A stretch of DNA of 7,137 nucleotides from Eubacteriales bacterium (GTDB lineage: Bacteria; Bacillota_A; Clostridia; Lachnospirales; Lachnospiraceae), in the NCBI GenBank assembly GCA_030527765.1, contig JAUNAE010000197.1:1-7137 (forward strand), in the 5' to 3' direction. The notes under the pieces are model-generated. The model did not search any database and had not been told where the DNA came from. It saw only the letters and a program-made list of their open reading frames with translations. A program made the position numbers and the translations under genes. Within the stretch, counting starts at the first letter, position 1; each line of letters opens with the position of its first letter. Below are positions 5,936 through 7,137 of this stretch, piece after piece.

Positions 5936-7137
5936 TTATTCAGCCTCTACCGTATCTTCCCCGGATCCCGCATCTACACCTACGGTATCTCCCTGGGCAA
6001 TCTGGTCTGTAACATCAGCTTCGTCTACAATATAACGCAGTACGCGGTACAACACAACACTTTCCTTCACTTCGGATTCTCCGTAGCCTTCCACCATCTG
6101 GTTAATGTCTGACATGCCATACATCTGTACAAGCTGATCTTCACACTCTCTTGTAATCTCATCTGTAAGATCGATCTCTTCTTCGTCGACAATTGCCTGC
6201 AGAATCAGATTCTGTGTCACCTTAGATTCCGCATACTGCTGAGACATCGTATCGTATGTTGTCTGATCATATCCCTGGCTTTCAAGGAACTCATCCAGAC
6301 TCATGCCGGACTGTTCTGCATACAGGTTGATCTGATCCTGGAAAACTTTCTTAGCTGCCTCAACATCTTCTTCCGGATATTCCTTCACATTTGTATTCTC
6401 CACAATGCTTGTCCATGCCGTTGTCTGAATCTGCATATCTGCTGTGGTTTTTGCGTTTTCTTCAAGGACTGTGCGCATATAATCCCGATACTCGGACATT
6501 GTTTTGTAGTCTGTGTTTGCACTTACCCATTCATCGGTGAATTCCGGGGCACGATAAATGCTTCGAAGAGTGACACGGAACAGAACTTCTGCATCTCCGT
6601 CTGTATTCTCTGTTTCTAATTCCAGTGCCGGGAGAGATACTTCCTTTGTATCTCCTTTTTTCATACCGACCAAATCCGTCGCCAGATTGTCGGAACTTAC
6701 CACCATGCTGTATCCCTCGGCAGAAGCTCCCTGAAGCTCTTCCCCGTTCTGAATTCCTACATAGTCGAATACGACGGTATCCCCTTCTTTGACTTCATCA
6801 CTGGCTGCTTCCTTATTGTTCTCCTGGGAAAGGTAGCTCTGGATCGCCGTATCAATATCGGAATCTTCCACAATCTGAACAACTCTCTCAAGTTTTAATC
6901 CTTTATAATCCCCGAGCTTCACATATTTACTAAGTTTATCCACAGAAACCAGACGACCGTACGTAAGAACCGGAACAGAAGGTTTTTCCTCTGACTCCTT
7001 AATCTCTTCCTTAGCCTCTTCTTTGTCTGCTTCTTCCTTTTCTGTATTCTCTTCTGCTGCATTCTCTTCTTTTTCATCGGTGTTTTCTGCAGCATCTTCT
7101 GTATCCGGATCTGTATTTTCCACAGTTTCTTCTGTGT
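5936..7137 (-). CDS. Trigger-factor/FKBP-like foldase, probably extracytoplasmic; N-terminus cut by window edge
   Basis: The frame is open to the window edge, so the true start lies outside; the GTG at 7121-7123 is only an internal codon. Numbering residues from that GTG, a Glu-rich segment (1-48) precedes a conserved start of the folded part (SVPVLTYGRLVSVDKLSKYVKLGDYKGLKLE). Then come an FKBP domain as in trigger factor (about 108-190; VKEGDTVVFDYVGIQNGEEL and LVGMKKGDTKEVSLP) and the helical trigger-factor C-terminal domain (about 195-372). The ribosome-binding domain with its GFRxGK signature is not present in the visible part; the acidic linker occupies the place before the FKBP domain. 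In Clostridia such proteins often carry a lipoprotein signal, which would fall outside this window. It probably helps exported proteins fold. The IPGF pocket motif of active FKBPs is missing, so isomerase activity is doubtful. It is followed closely by the deacetylase gene, likely in one operon. Confidence 0.88.
   Translation of the reverse strand, partial: TEETVENTDPDTEDAAENTDEKEENAAEENTEKEEADKEEAKEEIKESEEKPSVPVLTYGRLVSVDKLSKYVKLGDYKGLKLERVVQIVEDSDIDTAIQSYLSQENNKEAASDEVKEGDTVVFDYVGIQNGEELQGASAEGYSMVVSSDNLATDLVGMKKGDTKEVSLPALELETENTDGDAEVLFRVTLRSIYRAPEFTDEWVSANTDYKTMSEYRDYMRTVLEENAKTTADMQIQTTAWTSIVENTNVKEYPEEDVEAAKKVFQDQINLYAEQSGMSLDEFLESQGYDQTTYDTMSQQYAESKVTQNLILQAIVDEEEIDLTDEITRECEDQLVQMYGMSDINQMVEGYGESEVKESVVLYRVLRYIVDEADVTDQIAQGDTVGVDAGSGEDTVEAE

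Noticed and set aside
7121..7123. GTG as the start codon of the trigger-factor-like protein
   Set aside because: The frame stays open with the same Glu/Thr-rich composition up to the window edge, and no ribosome binding site precedes it in the visible bases.

Overview
The window reads as chromosomal DNA from a Gram-positive anaerobe of the Clostridia, most likely a member of the Lachnospiraceae. The basis is the gene content (short-type GlgB, a cytosolic GH13 hydrolase, a membrane-anchored peptidoglycan-type deacetylase with glucan-binding repeats, a trigger-factor-derived foldase), strong AGGAGG-like ribosome binding sites, sigma-A promoters close to consensus, and moderate GC content. All six genes lie on the minus strand, so transcription runs from high to low coordinates. 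None shows a frameshift. The genes at both window edges are cut. No tRNA, rRNA, CRISPR array, insertion sequence or phage gene was seen, and no gene-free stretch exceeds 300 bases.

Region 1 (7137 to 4561) is a cell-envelope pair. A trigger-factor/FKBP-like protein whose N-terminus lies outside the window is followed after 20 bases by a membrane-anchored polysaccharide deacetylase. A strong hairpin terminator ends this unit. The foldase has a long acidic segment where cytosolic trigger factor would have its ribosome-binding domain, so it probably works outside the membrane.

Region 2 (4529 to 1197) is an alpha-glucan operon. An extended -10 sigma-A promoter drives a cytosolic GH13 alpha-glucan hydrolase with a GTG start, then glgB 26 bases later. 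The pair probably remodels intracellular glycogen or maltodextrin, one enzyme cutting alpha-1,4 links and the other making alpha-1,6 branches.

Region 3 (1192 to 1) starts with a second near-consensus promoter only five bases past the glgB stop. It drives a leader of about 140 nt and a 77-aa protein that resembles HPr around the regulatory serine but lacks the catalytic histidine region. A perfect hairpin terminator with a T-tract follows, and then a COG0523 (CobW/G3E) metallochaperone-type GTPase with a histidine-rich tail, which has no visible promoter of its own. This His-less HPr-like gene, its long leader and the terminator ahead of the GTPase are the least ordinary part of the window.
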